From: an uncultured Oscillospiraceae bacterium
Lineage (GTDB): Bacteria > Bacillota > Clostridia > Oscillospirales > Ruminococcaceae
Assembly (NCBI GenBank): GCA_910587135.1
Contig: CAJULF010000003.1
Span: 28,403-92,402 of the forward strand
Direction: 5' to 3'
DNA: 64,000 bases
The position numbers were made by a program, and so were the translations under genes. The notes under the pieces are model-generated. The model searched no databases, had not been told where the DNA came from, and saw only the letters and a list, made by a program, of their open reading frames with translations. Positions 1-8,233 of this stretch are shown here, piece by piece. Positions within the stretch are counted from its first letter, which is position 1, and the number at the start of each line of letters is the position of its first letter.

Positions 1-195
1 ACAATAAAGGCGGAGCTGGACAACGCGCTGCGAAACGGATATATAACCAAGGCGGAATACGTTCAATTAAAATCCATGAGCTTCGAGGATTTTATAAATG
101 AGATATTCGGAGTGACGGAAATCGCAGCGGGAGATCAATGTAAGCTCAGCATAAGCGGAAATCTTGCGGAGGAAGTTTATTTCACCGTTAAATAA
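1..195 (+). CDS. C-terminal fragment of an unknown protein
   Basis: Frame 1 is open from the first base to a TAA at 193-195 and gives 64 residues, rich in charged residues, with the stretch SMSFEDFINEIFG in the middle. It has no start in the window, so the gene is cut by the window edge. No membrane segment or known motif is visible and I do not recognise the family. The ordinary codon use and the palindrome right after the stop suggest a genuine gene end. Confidence 0.6.
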   Translation, partial: TIKAELDNALRNGYITKAEYVQLKSMSFEDFINEIFGVTEIAAGDQCKLSISGNLAEEVYFTVK

Positions 196-207
196 AGCTG
201 AATGTAA

Positions 208-311
208 AAAGCTCCCCGCTTACGCGGATAATATTTTAACAGCCGAATGAAATGCTTCGCATAAACTGAATTTTTTTTCGCAGGACTGCTTGAATGCGAA
301 TGGGGAGCTTT
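208..311. repeat. Nested palindrome (possible terminator or small structured RNA)
   Basis: A perfect 10-bp inverted repeat (AAAGCTCCCC at 208-217, GGGGAGCTTT at 302-311) encloses a second one (TTCGCAT at 256-262, ATGCGAA at 294-300). A run of eight T lies at 271-278. It follows the truncated first gene, so it may end that transcript, but it is larger than an ordinary terminator. Function is not known. Confidence 0.45.
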
Positions 312-381
312 CAAAGAGAAACGGCGCAGATGTTTTGTGTTTGCGCGGTGAGGAAAAATTCTATAAAATTAAGGAGATAAA

Positions 382-1374
382 ATGCCGCTTAAAATTGTAA
401 GGAATGATATAACGAAGATGGACACCGACGCCATAGTGAATGCCGCCAACAGTTCGCTGCTGGGCGGCGGGGGTGTGGACGGAGCCATTCACCGCGCCGC
501 CGGTCCAAAGTTGCTGATGGAATGCATGACGCTTGGCGGCTGCAAAACAGGCGAAGCCAAAGTAACGGGCGGATACAAACTGCCGTGCAGATATGTTATC
601 CACACCGTCGGTCCGCGCTGGTCGGGAGGAAACCGAGGAGAGCGCGAAGCGCTGATATCCTGCTATAAAAATTCACTGGCTCTGGCTAAGAAAATGGGCT
701 GCGAAAGCGTCGCATTTCCGCTGATATCCTCTGGGGTATACGGGTATCCGAAAGATAAAGCGCTGAGGGTGGCGGTGGAGACCATCGGGGAATTTCTCGC
801 GGAAAACGATATGACGGTCTATATCGTGGTTTTCGACAAGGACTCGTATCAGATCGGCGGAAAGCTGTTCGCGGACATTGAGGAATATATCGACGAACGC
901 TATGCGGGCAAGCGCTCCGAAAGCAGCACAATTATGCGGAGCAGGCTTATGGAGGAACCCGCGGACTTCTGCGCCGAAAGTACGATGCTCTCCGCACCGT
1001 CAGCGATGTCGCTGGACGATGCACTTAAGCAGATGGACGAGAGCTTCTCGGAAATGCTGCTGCGTAAAATAGACGAATCGGGCATGACGGATTCGCAATG
1101 CTACAAGAAAGCGAATATTGACCGCAAATTATTTTCAAAAATACGCGGAGATAAATTTTATCGCCCTAAAAAGTCCACCGCCATTGCATTCGCGATAGCG
1201 CTGAAATTAGATCTTGACGAAACAAAGGAGCTGCTGATGAAAGCGGGCTTCGCGCTGTCTCACTCCAACAAGTTTGATATAATAATTGAGTATTTTATCG
1301 TGCACGGCAACTATGATATTTTTGAGATAAACGAGGCGCTGTTCGCCTTTGATCAGAGCCTTCTCGGAAGCTGA
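382..1374 (+). CDS. Macro-domain protein with C-terminal HTH-like domain
   Basis: Residues 1 to about 170 are a macro domain of the YmdB/MacroD type, which binds ADP-ribose and usually removes O-acetyl groups or ADP-ribose from targets. Visible signatures are DAIVNAANSSLLGGGGVDGAIH, carrying the expected Asn and Asp, then VIHTVGP and the loop PLISSGVYGYP. Residues from about 215 to 330 form a helical region resembling an XRE-type HTH (around MTDSQCYKKANIDRKLFSKI), a fusion often seen in Firmicutes. AAGGAGAT lies just before the ATG. A small unknown gene and a VWA gene follow on the same strand. ADP-ribose binding is well supported; DNA binding by the C-terminus is inference. Confidence 0.88.
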   Translation: MPLKIVRNDITKMDTDAIVNAANSSLLGGGGVDGAIHRAAGPKLLMECMTLGGCKTGEAKVTGGYKLPCRYVIHTVGPRWSGGNRGEREALISCYKNSLALAKKMGCESVAFPLISSGVYGYPKDKALRVAVETIGEFLAENDMTVYIVVFDKDSYQIGGKLFADIEEYIDERYAGKRSESSTIMRSRLMEEPADFCAESTMLSAPSAMSLDDALKQMDESFSEMLLRKIDESGMTDSQCYKKANIDRKLFSKIRGDKFYRPKKSTAIAFAIALKLDLDETKELLMKAGFALSHSNKFDIIIEYFIVHGNYDIFEINEALFAFDQSLLGS

Positions 1375-1465
1375 TACTGCCTGTATAACGCAATGTTGGC
1401 AAACGGTAAAGAAGTGCAGCACATAACAAAGTCTTTGCACGCAAAATCACATGTGAGGTGATATC

Positions 1466-1759
1466 ATGAATATTTTCGGAAAAGATCCGAATGAACGAGT
1501 TTTGCAAAGTAAATCCAAGCGTTACATAAAACGGGTGCAGCCGTCAAATATTTTTGAGGCTTTGCTTTTGCGCGAGGGAAAAATTATAAATAAGGTATGG
1601 GTCAAGACTACTGTAAAAGAAACAAAAACCGTTATTGCCGCCGATCAGATACAGTTCTCTTCAAATGCAACGGAACATCTGCGCGGAAAAAATATCAGGG
1701 CGGCACAGGAAAGCGGAAAGCCGCTTAAGCCCGTATGCTATAAAGACAAGAGAGCTTAA
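1466..1759 (+). CDS. Small basic protein of unknown function
   Basis: This 97-residue protein is Lys/Arg-rich, has no signal peptide or membrane segment, and starts at an ATG with GAGGTG nine bases upstream. I do not recognise it. It lies between the macro-domain gene and the VWA gene on the same strand, 91 bp after the former, so it may belong to the same functional group. Its composition would suit nucleic-acid binding, but that is speculation. Confidence 0.6.
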   Translation: MNIFGKDPNERVLQSKSKRYIKRVQPSNIFEALLLREGKIINKVWVKTTVKETKTVIAADQIQFSSNATEHLRGKNIRAAQESGKPLKPVCYKDKRA

Positions 1760-1914
1760 AGCGTTTCACTTGTGCCATTCATTCAACCAAACTATCGGTA
1801 ATGCAAAAGTGAGGTGGCTTCAAGCCAATGTTCGGATGCTCACGTTCAAAAACGGTAAGTTTCGAGTAAAATAAATGTCGCTTGTCAAGCGACCGCTTCT
1901 TCGGAATAATTTAG

Positions 1915-1958
1915 TATAATATGATCGTAAGGCAGTTGCCGGGCGATCATATTTTTTT
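1915..1958 (+). terminator. Terminator hairpin with overlapping promoter before the VWA gene
   Basis: ATATGATCG (1919-1927) pairs with CGATCATAT (1944-1952) and is followed by seven T (1952-1958): a textbook intrinsic terminator. A TATAAT at 1915-1920 overlaps its left arm. An alternative promoter is TTGTCA (1882-1887), 17 bp, AATAAT (1905-1910). Transcripts arriving from the macro-domain side would stop here. Those starting at the TATAAT would lack most of the left arm and escape. Confidence 0.6.
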
Positions 1959-1972
1959 AGGAGGAATTTACT

Positions 1973-2629
1973 ATGAAAAAAGGTCTTACGGAAATAGTGT
2001 TTATTCTTGACAGAAGCGGTTCGATGAGCGGGCTGGAGGCGGACACGATAGGAGGCTTCAATTCCCTGCTGGAGCGGCAGCGCGGCGGTGAAGGCGATGC
2101 TCTGATATCCACCGTATTGTTCAACAGCAGCTCCGAGGTTATCCATGACCGCCGCGATATCCGCGGTATAGAGCCAATGACAAGGCATGATTACGTTCCA
2201 CAGGGAAACACCGCGCTTCTTGACGCTGTTGGCGGAGCGATACATCATATCGGAAATGTACACAAATACGCCAGACCCGAAGATGTTCCCGAGCACACGC
2301 TGTTTGTAATAACCACGGACGGAATGGAGAATGCCAGCCGCATTTACACATATGACAAGGTAAAGGAAATGATAGAGCGCCAAAAAGAACGGTATAACTG
2401 GGAATTTCTTTTCCTCGGGGCGAATATTGACGCGGCAGAAACCGCTGGAAGATTCGGCATTGACGACAGTCACGCGGCGGATTACTGCAGCGACAGCATG
2501 GGCACACAGCTCAACTATGAAGCCCTCAGCGACGTCATTTGCTCCGTTAGGTGCTCAAATACTATCAGCAAGGACTGGAAAAAGCGTATCGATGCCGATT
2601 TTAAAAGCCGCGGAAAGCGCGAAAAATAA
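1973..2629 (+). CDS. VWA-domain protein
   Basis: The protein is a single von Willebrand A domain of 218 residues with an intact MIDAS metal site: DRSGS at residues 13-17, a Thr in GNTALLDA near 79 and TTDGMEN near 115. Such stand-alone bacterial VWA proteins bind a divalent metal and a protein partner in the cytoplasm; no signal peptide is present. AGGAGGA lies eight bases before the ATG. It follows the macro-domain/HTH gene and the small basic gene. VWA and macro proteins recur together in bacterial stress and conflict gene clusters, so a joint role is plausible but inferred. Confidence 0.85.
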   Translation: MKKGLTEIVFILDRSGSMSGLEADTIGGFNSLLERQRGGEGDALISTVLFNSSSEVIHDRRDIRGIEPMTRHDYVPQGNTALLDAVGGAIHHIGNVHKYARPEDVPEHTLFVITTDGMENASRIYTYDKVKEMIERQKERYNWEFLFLGANIDAAETAGRFGIDDSHAADYCSDSMGTQLNYEALSDVICSVRCSNTISKDWKKRIDADFKSRGKREK

Positions 2630-2649
2630 CAAAAAATCCCTGCAAAGCC

Positions 2650-2678
2650 TTGACTTTTCGATAAAATAATGCTATAAT
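2650..2678 (+). promoter_or_regulatory. Sigma-A promoter reading into the MITE-like element and HEXXH gene
   Basis: TTGACT (2650-2655), a 17-bp spacer and a perfect TATAAT (2673-2678). Transcription would start near 2686, a few bases before the left end of the element, so the element would form the 5' leader of the next gene. Confidence 0.75.
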
Positions 2679-2691
2679 AAGTGCAGTAATT

Positions 2692-2872
2692 TAAGGCAAC
2701 ACCGCACAAAGCTTATGTGCAGGATGCGCCGTCAGGTTTTTCGTCAGATTGTACAAGCTCGATGTCGGCGGGCTGACACCCGCCAAGGAGAACTTGTGCA
2801 ATCTGATAGAAAATATGCAAGCAGGATGCTTGCAAAGCGCGAAGCGCGGACTTTGTGCTGTGTTGCCCTAAA
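2692..2872. mobile_element. MITE-like palindromic element
   Basis: The ends are imperfect inverted repeats of about 21 bp (TAAGGCAACACCGCACAAAG at 2692-2711 against its complement at 2851-2872). A second inverted repeat lies inside (CAGATTGTACAAG at 2745-2757 with CTTGTGCAATCTG at 2793-2805), with a small GGCGGG/CCCGCC hairpin at its centre. No coding potential is visible, so it would need a transposase in trans. TAA is found at both edges, possibly the target duplication. Confidence 0.7.
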
Positions 2873-2896
2873 CGTTCTTTGAAAGGATGTGTCTTT

Positions 2897-3472
2897 ATGC
2901 CTTCGGCTGTTATGGGATTTCTACCCGCAAGCGTGGGGAAAACATCTGGTGTAAGCGGCTTCAAAAACAATATTGAGGATACCATCAAAAGGCTTGAAAA
3001 AGAGCGGGATCAGTATCAAAAGGAAAAGGACAGCTCCGACTCAAGGCTTCTTGACAGAAAAATAGGAAATCTTGAGGACAGAATAAATAATCTTAGGGAA
3101 CGTCTGGATAAAATAAAAACTGATGACGGCGAATGCGAAACCTGCAAAAACAGGAAGTATCAGGACGAGTCCGATGACCCGGGCGTGTCCTTTAAAAGCG
3201 CGTCGAAGATAAGCGCAGACGGTGCCGAAGCGGCTGTAAGGGGTCATGAACAGGAGCACGTCACCCGCAACCGCGCAAAGGCTGAACGCGAGGACAAGGA
3301 GATCGTTTATCAGAGCGTTATAATAAAGAGAGCGATTTGCCCAGAATGCGGAGATTCCTATGTTTCTGGCGGTGAAACCACCACCGTGACACGCTCAAAG
3401 CCCGAACAGCGCTTCAACGTGGGAATAGCGGAAAATACGGAAAACGGTACACTGCTTAATATTTTGGTATAA
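2897..3472 (+). CDS. HEXXH-containing protein, SprA-related metalloprotease-like
   Basis: The 191-residue protein starts at ATG 2897, preceded by GAAAGGATG. An upstream in-frame ATG at 2855 lies inside the MITE-like element and is unlikely. Residues 22-75 form a highly charged coiled coil. Cys pairs at 80/83 and 148/151 look like a split zinc-binding site. RGHEQEHV at about 116-122 contains an HEXXH zinc-protease signature in the context typical of the SprA-related family (HEQxH). There is no signal peptide. Whether it cleaves anything is unknown. Expression probably comes from the promoter at 2650-2678. Confidence 0.65.
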   Translation: MPSAVMGFLPASVGKTSGVSGFKNNIEDTIKRLEKERDQYQKEKDSSDSRLLDRKIGNLEDRINNLRERLDKIKTDDGECETCKNRKYQDESDDPGVSFKSASKISADGAEAAVRGHEQEHVTRNRAKAEREDKEIVYQSVIIKRAICPECGDSYVSGGETTTVTRSKPEQRFNVGIAENTENGTLLNILV

Positions 3473-3590
3473 ATTGCAGACAGACTTTATTTAAATCCCA
3501 ATTTTCCTTTGTGTTGATTTGAAATAGTGCGGAGTAAATATTAAACCGGTATAAAACTTACTTAACTGTTGGTCCAAAGAGGAATAGAAC

Positions 3591-4100
3591 ATGAAATATA
3601 CATTGGATTGTGGAATGCTGGATGGATTAGTTTTCATAGATGAAAGCTATCTGTCAGAATTGAATGATGCCGACCTGTTATATGCGATGGATATTTTACT
3701 TGATTCATCTGGGACATCCGAATTGATTTGCGATTTTCCAAATGAGGACTGGGACATCGTAAGACAGCGGGAAACAGAACGAATTCGGGAATTTTGCGGA
3801 CAGGGAAAAATGATTGTCTGGCTTTTAGATTGTGTTGTCAAGGAATGTGAGCTTACAAAAAGCACCGAAGTTACAGCCCCATGCAAGTGGCTGCATCTTC
3901 CTGCGGGCAAATTGTTAGCGGTTACAGCAAGTGAGTTGATTCAATGTCTTGCCTATCCGAAATTGGAAATGGAAAAAGTTTTTGAATTGTCGCTTGAGCC
4001 CGGGTGGTATGCAATCCAAAATGAAGGGATCGATAACATTATGTATTGCAAGAAGCAGCCGCCTAAGTCTATTCCCTCAAACATCCAGGAAACATGTTAG
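3591..4100 (+). CDS. Unknown protein, AT-richer than its neighbours
   Basis: The 169-residue acidic protein has no membrane segment or recognised motif. It is rich in Cys, Trp and Glu and reads like a small globular cytoplasmic protein. A weak purine stretch (AAGAGGAA) precedes the ATG. Codon use is visibly more AT-rich than the GC-rich genes around it, which suggests later acquisition. I cannot assign a function; small immunity-type proteins often look like this, but nothing here proves it. Confidence 0.55.
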   Translation: MKYTLDCGMLDGLVFIDESYLSELNDADLLYAMDILLDSSGTSELICDFPNEDWDIVRQRETERIREFCGQGKMIVWLLDCVVKECELTKSTEVTAPCKWLHLPAGKLLAVTASELIQCLAYPKLEMEKVFELSLEPGWYAIQNEGIDNIMYCKKQPPKSIPSNIQETC

Positions 4101-4230
4101 TGTTCAATATGCAGACTACGCACCGTTCAAGTACACCATGAATCAATCAAATTTAATAAACAGAATGAGTATACACTTAGATTTTAGGAATACGTGTTAT
4201 AAACACAAATGGAAATTGGGATTTATTTAA

Positions 4231-4258
4231 AAGGCATAGCCGCGTTTGGCTATGCCTT
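4231..4258. terminator. Intrinsic terminator, bidirectional
   Basis: AAGGCATAGCC (4231-4241) pairs perfectly with GGCTATGCCTT (4248-4258) around a 6-nt loop. A-rich and T-rich flanks lie on either side. It separates the unknown plus-strand gene from the converging DHH gene. Confidence 0.75.
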
Positions 4259-4303
4259 TGATTTATATAATGAGATAGTATATTTTGTTGTGCGATTATC
4301 GGA

Positions 4304-5323
4304 TCATTCGGTCTGCTTACCCGAATTATCCGCCAGTATGCTCTCCCGACCGCGCTTTTTTTCAATAACGTTTAGGAAAAGATTCTGAATGGTTTTTCGG
4401 AAGTCCACGCTCATTTCCAGCAGTTTTACCTCGTCGGCGTACCCGCCCGCCATGGTTCTGTGACCGCCGCCGCTGCCGCAGTCCTTTAGAGCCTTGGCGG
4501 TAATTGCTCCCGAATCCAGTTCCTCCAACTCGGAGCGGACGGAGAATTTAAATCCGTTCCCCTTTCTTGAATATACCACCACGAAAACGACCGCGTCCAA
4601 ATCGAGTATAAAATCAGACACTGTCGCGACAAACGCGTCGGCGCACGTAAAATCAAGAAAAACAAAGGCTATTCCGTTGTATATCTCAATGTTGTGCATG
4701 GAATCCGCAAAGGATTCCAGCTCGTTATATTGCAGAACGTTTGTCTGAAAATGCCTTATCTTTTTATTATCCGCCTGACGGAAAAGGTAGGAGAAGATAT
4801 CAATATCCATCTGCGTAACGCTGCGGGTAAAATCCTTGGTATCCATTTTCAGACCGTAAAGCAGCGCCGTAGCTACTCTTTCGGACATTCTGATTTTATT
4901 CGCGCGATAGTAATCCGCAATTATAGTCGCGCAGCTGCCAACTATCCTTACGTCCATAAAACGGTAGCTCTCCGCCTCGCAGAAAGTGGGGTGATGGTCA
5001 ATACAGGCCACCTCGTTCCCGTCAAGGCCGAGAATATTTGAGTTGCCTTTCTGGGCGTCAACGGTGATTATATAATCCTCCGCGGACATTTTTATGTCCC
5101 TGTCGGAGAACATCTCTATCTCCAGCAGTGTGATCATACTTGCCGTGGCGGAACGAACATCTGTGCCGTGATAGCAAATCGTCGTTTTAATCCCGAAGTG
5201 CTTGAGCAGCTCCTGAAGCCCGAAAGCGCTGGCAATAGCATCGGGATCGGGGAAATTATGGGTCTGTATAAAAACACGATGACCGTTAAGCAGCTTCAAA
5301 AGCCGACTTAGCTCTTTTGTCAT
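4304..5323 (-). CDS. DHH/DHHA1-family phosphoesterase (NrnA-like)
   Basis: The 339-residue protein is a cytoplasmic Mn-dependent phosphoesterase of the DHH superfamily. Members such as NrnA degrade nano-RNA, pAp or pApA. Visible motifs are HNFPDPDAIASA near residue 22, CIDHHPTF near 108 and the DHHA1 substrate motif GSGGGHRTMAGGY near the C-terminus. The start at 5323 is chosen because AAGGAG lies eight bases upstream; a longer reading to 5374 has no such site. A TTGATT-N17-TACAAT promoter lies at 5408-5436. NrnA versus GdpP-like substrate cannot be told from sequence alone, but the GdpP membrane and PAS parts are absent. Confidence 0.88.
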   Translation of the reverse strand: MTKELSRLLKLLNGHRVFIQTHNFPDPDAIASAFGLQELLKHFGIKTTICYHGTDVRSATASMITLLEIEMFSDRDIKMSAEDYIITVDAQKGNSNILGLDGNEVACIDHHPTFCEAESYRFMDVRIVGSCATIIADYYRANKIRMSERVATALLYGLKMDTKDFTRSVTQMDIDIFSYLFRQADNKKIRHFQTNVLQYNELESFADSMHNIEIYNGIAFVFLDFTCADAFVATVSDFILDLDAVVFVVVYSRKGNGFKFSVRSELEELDSGAITAKALKDCGSGGGHRTMAGGYADEVKLLEMSVDFRKTIQNLFLNVIEKKRGRESILADNSGKQTE

Positions 5324-5407
5324 TGAAGTACTCCTTAATCTGCAAGCAAGAGAACAAAGAACGTTACAGTCCAAATCTCTATCCTCAAACAGTATTTACT
5401 GAATATA

Positions 5408-5436
5408 ATTGTACCATAAATTGACTTATAAATCAA
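5408..5436 (-). promoter_or_regulatory. Promoter of the DHH phosphoesterase gene
   Basis: On the minus strand, TTGATT (5436-5431), 17 bp, TACAAT (5413-5408). The untranslated leader would be about 80 nt. Confidence 0.55.
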
Positions 5437-5504
5437 GCAGTTTTACCTTAAAAAAATATTTATTTCGATTTTTTTATTCAAGTTATTTTAGAATCGGAGC
5501 AAAA

Positions 5505-5535
5505 CAAAAGTCCGCCTTAAAACGGTGGACTTTTG
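5505..5535. terminator. Terminator downstream of the SCP2-like gene
   Basis: CAAAAGTCCGCC (5505-5516) pairs with GGTGGACTTTTG (5524-5535). It lies just past the stop of the minus-strand SCP2-like gene. Confidence 0.65.
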
Positions 5536-5546
5536 TGATATCGCAA

Positions 5547-5999
5547 TTATTTCTTCTTTCCCTTTGAGGATTTCGCCGCGGGTTTAGCAACAGGAGCGGA
5601 TTTTGCGGGCTTACTTTCTTCCTTGACAGCGGGAGCAGCCTTTGCGGGCTTTTCCTCCTTAGCTTTCTTGGAGGGAACAAGCACTTCAAGCGCTTTGAAT
5701 TTTGCGGCGTCACCGCTGCTCACTTTTACATAACCGTCGGCGAGCGCATCGTCAAAAGACATTTCACCGCTGAACAGCTTATCTATCGTTTCCGCGGAGG
5801 CCTCTATGGAGCAGTTGTTGTCATCATACGCATAATGATCGACAAGTATCTGACCCTCTCTTACCGCAACATACATATCTTCGGGATTTTCGGAAAGCAG
5901 CGAGATAGACACTGCAACAAGATCCTCAAACTTCTTAGCCTTTGCGGCACTGCCCTTAAGACAGCTTTTTACCTTTGCGGAAAGCTCAACGTTATTCAT
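5547..5999 (-). CDS. SCP2-like sterol/lipid-carrier fold protein with Lys/Ala/Pro tail
   Basis: The 150-residue protein starts at 5999, with AGGAGGA just upstream; the longer in-frame reading to 6047 lacks a ribosome site. Residues 1-105 resemble the SCP-2 fold, especially the closing helix and strand around IDKLFSGEMSFDDALADGYVKVSSGDAAKFKAL, which fits the family pattern of a helix, 'G.....A..dG.v...GD' and a final helix. Residues 108-150 are a low-complexity tail of Lys, Ala, Pro and Ser ending SSKGKKK, probably disordered and able to bind acidic partners. SCP2 domains bind lipids or acyl chains; the role here is unknown. Confidence 0.6.
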   Translation of the reverse strand: MNNVELSAKVKSCLKGSAAKAKKFEDLVAVSISLLSENPEDMYVAVREGQILVDHYAYDDNNCSIEASAETIDKLFSGEMSFDDALADGYVKVSSGDAAKFKALEVLVPSKKAKEEKPAKAAPAVKEESKPAKSAPVAKPAAKSSKGKKK

Positions 6000-6180
6000 A
6001 ATTATCCTCCTATACTGACAGGGATAACATGAATGTTCCTCTGTCAAAAAGTTTTGTCATCTTAAAACAAATTCCGGACAAACTCCCGAACCGCCTGAAT
6101 CACATTCGGACATTCCCGCGGACAAGCCGTGCTTTGCCGCAGCGGCGAATTTATCGGTACTCTATTGCTTTACTGTATTT

Positions 6181-6209
6181 ATTATACCATGTAGCAATGC
6201 TTTTTTCAA
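6181..6209 (-). promoter_or_regulatory. Promoter of the SCP2-like gene
   Basis: On the minus strand, TTGAAA (6209-6204), 17 bp, TATAAT (6186-6181). The leader would be about 175 nt. The rest of the 6000-6314 gap shows no convincing gene. Confidence 0.6.
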
Positions 6210-6314
6210 TAGTAAATATCTATAAATTTACATGAAAATAAAGATGTTTTTCGGAAAAAAAGCTATATTTGCCAAACTCCGTCCCACAATTCGCGCTTAT
6301 TCTCCAAAACGTGC

Positions 6315-7277
6315 TCACACACGGGGAAGCATACCGCGCGAATTCGATTTCGGCATATCCAGCTTGCGGTCATGTAGCTGAAGCTCAAGACGGACTCTGT
6401 CGCGGTGCTCGGGCTTTACCATATAGTATACGTAGCTCTCCACCACATTCGCGGGGTGAAGCACTCTTCCCTCAATTTTAAAATTACAGAAGCCCATATC
6501 AAGATACTTTGTATAGATATCATCGTTTTTAACAAAAGTACAATAATCCTGTATCTGATAAAAATTATATCCCGTATTGGGGCAATTGAACTCAAAGGCT
6601 TTCTGCATGGCGCTGTTGCTGAATTTTGCGGCGGAAACAGCCTGGCGGCAGCTCTCGCGCTGCGCCTCGCCGAGCGCAACATAATGCTCTCCTCTGCGCT
6701 TGCAGTGCGGGGTGCAGTAAGGGCACACGAGTATCTCACAGCGTTCGCGAAGCTCACGGGGTATCTTCTCCAGCTTTTCAAAGTCATTGTTCCAGTTGTA
6801 GTCGAGTACAACCAGCTTATAACCCTTTTCAAACTCCCTCATCAGCGCGTCGTAATCCTCTATCTGCTTTACCGTTGAAGATATCAGCGGGTACTGCGGA
6901 TACTTCTCGCGTATATACTCCTCCAGAAAAGGAATATTTACGATGATCTCATTGAACCCGTTTTCGGCAAGCTTGGCAATGCGATTGCAGAAAGGATCCT
7001 TAAGATCCTTTTCCTCCAGCGTGGGGTTTGTGAAAGTATAGCGTATAGGAACGTTCCTGTCGTTGAATGCTTTTATAACCGCTTTTATAAAATCATAGGA
7101 TGCCGTACCGCCGAGTGCGCGTCCGCCGTTCCACAGAGCGGGAGGAAAACAGCCGAAGCAGGATGCTATCTCCACACCGTCATAGAAATACTCGGGGTGT
7201 TCCTTGATTTTATCTATTAAAGTGAGATTAAGGTCGGCGTGCTTGAAAAAATCGGGGATATGAAACTTTGCGTTCAT
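6315..7277 (-). CDS. Peptidase U32-like protein
   Basis: The 320-residue protein looks like a TIM-barrel member related to peptidase family U32. The near C-terminal MGFCNFKIEGR matches the U32 signature around KIEGR. Other notable parts are EIASCFGCFPPALWNGG near residue 36 and a Cys cluster CPYCTPHC near 187, which could bind metal. U32 relatives include collagenase-like proteins and RNA- or ubiquinone-hydroxylating enzymes, so proteolysis should not be assumed. GGAGA precedes the ATG and a strong promoter lies at 7314-7342. It appears to be monocistronic. Confidence 0.6.
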   Translation of the reverse strand: MNAKFHIPDFFKHADLNLTLIDKIKEHPEYFYDGVEIASCFGCFPPALWNGGRALGGTASYDFIKAVIKAFNDRNVPIRYTFTNPTLEEKDLKDPFCNRIAKLAENGFNEIIVNIPFLEEYIREKYPQYPLISSTVKQIEDYDALMREFEKGYKLVVLDYNWNNDFEKLEKIPRELRERCEILVCPYCTPHCKRRGEHYVALGEAQRESCRQAVSAAKFSNSAMQKAFEFNCPNTGYNFYQIQDYCTFVKNDDIYTKYLDMGFCNFKIEGRVLHPANVVESYVYYMVKPEHRDRVRLELQLHDRKLDMPKSNSRGMLPRV

Positions 7278-7313
7278 TTTATTAGGTTCTCCTTGAAGAT
7301 AATATTTATATTA

Positions 7314-7342
7314 ATTATAACACAAAATATGGTACTTGTCAA
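7314..7342 (-). promoter_or_regulatory. Promoter of the U32-like gene
   Basis: On the minus strand, TTGACA (7342-7337), 17 bp, TATAAT (7319-7314): a consensus sigma-A promoter. Confidence 0.75.
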
Positions 7343-7386
7343 GGCAAAAGGATAGAATTTTGCATATGAGCTAAATGCTTTAACAA

Positions 7387-7476
7387 AGTGAAAATTGACA
7401 TACTTTCACTAAAGGACTTATTTACCCGAAACACAACAAAAAGCATATTGAAATTTTTCGTAAGTTATGCTAAAAT
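7387..7476 (+). promoter_or_regulatory. Promoter and candidate operator of the two-component pair
   Basis: TTGAAA (7448-7453), 17 bp, TAAAAT (7471-7476) lies 52 bp before the regulator start. Upstream, AGTGAAA (7387-7393) and TTTCACT (7404-7410) form an inverted repeat with a 10-bp gap, a possible binding site for the response regulator itself. The operator is inference. Confidence 0.5.
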
Positions 7477-7528
7477 GTAAATAATAACTTAATTTCTGCC
7501 GGGCAGGCTTTGAGAAAGGAACACGGAA

Positions 7529-8209
7529 ATGTATCGGATATTTATTGTCGAGGACGATCCGGGGATCGCGGGGGCAGTGGAGCGCAAGCTGAAAGATTGG
7601 GGTTTTGATGTGAAATGTGCGGAGAATTTCCGAAAAGTAAGCGCGGAATTTGAGGAATACGAACCGCAGCTTGTTCTGCTTGACATTACTCTTCCCTTTT
7701 TCAACGGATTTTATTGGTGCAATGAAATACGCGCAAAAAGCAAAGTTCCGATAGTCTTTTTGTCCTCAGCCGCTGATAACATGAATATCGTGATGGCGAT
7801 GAATATGGGCGGAGATGACTTCATAGCAAAGCCATTTGATCTCAGCGTGCTTACCGCAAAGATCCAAGCGCTGCTGCGCAGAAGCTACGATCTCTCGGCG
7901 GGAATGGATAAAATAGGAGTATTTGAACATCGCGGAGCGCTTCTTAACACGCTGGATGCCTCGCTTTCGTACAACGGAGATAAAATAGAGCTTACCAAAA
8001 ACGAGTATCGAATTCTGGAAACGCTGCTTGAAAACAAGGGGAAAGTGGTGAGCCGCGAGCTGCTAATGAACAGGCTGTGGGAAACCGACAGCTACGTTGA
8101 CGAGAACACGCTTTCCGTAAACGTGGCGCGTCTGCGCAAAAAGCTGGACGCGGCGGGTCTGGAAAGCTTTATCTCCACCAAGATCGGAATGGGATACATT
8201 ATCAATTGA
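7529..8209 (+). CDS. OmpR/PhoB-family response regulator, Bce-type
   Basis: Residues 1-115 form a receiver domain with acidic pocket EDD at 8-10, phospho-acceptor D52 in LLDITLPF and the conserved Lys in FIAKPF. Residues 125-226 form the winged-helix DNA-binding domain (ELTKNEYRILETLLENKGKVVSRE...). Sequence style and partner match BceR/VraR-like regulators that switch on peptide-antibiotic efflux pumps. The kinase gene follows after 24 bp. No bceAB-type transporter follows, so the target genes must lie elsewhere or have been lost. Confidence 0.9.
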   Translation: MYRIFIVEDDPGIAGAVERKLKDWGFDVKCAENFRKVSAEFEEYEPQLVLLDITLPFFNGFYWCNEIRAKSKVPIVFLSSAADNMNIVMAMNMGGDDFIAKPFDLSVLTAKIQALLRRSYDLSAGMDKIGVFEHRGALLNTLDASLSYNGDKIELTKNEYRILETLLENKGKVVSRELLMNRLWETDSYVDENTLSVNVARLRKKLDAAGLESFISTKIGMGYIIN

Positions 8210-8233
8210 CAGCCGAAGAATACAGGAGTTAAA

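Noticed and set aside
5483..5713. Basic minus-strand frame overlapping the SCP2-like tail
   Set aside because: A frame-shifted reading of the Lys/Ala/Pro-rich tail, not a separate gene.
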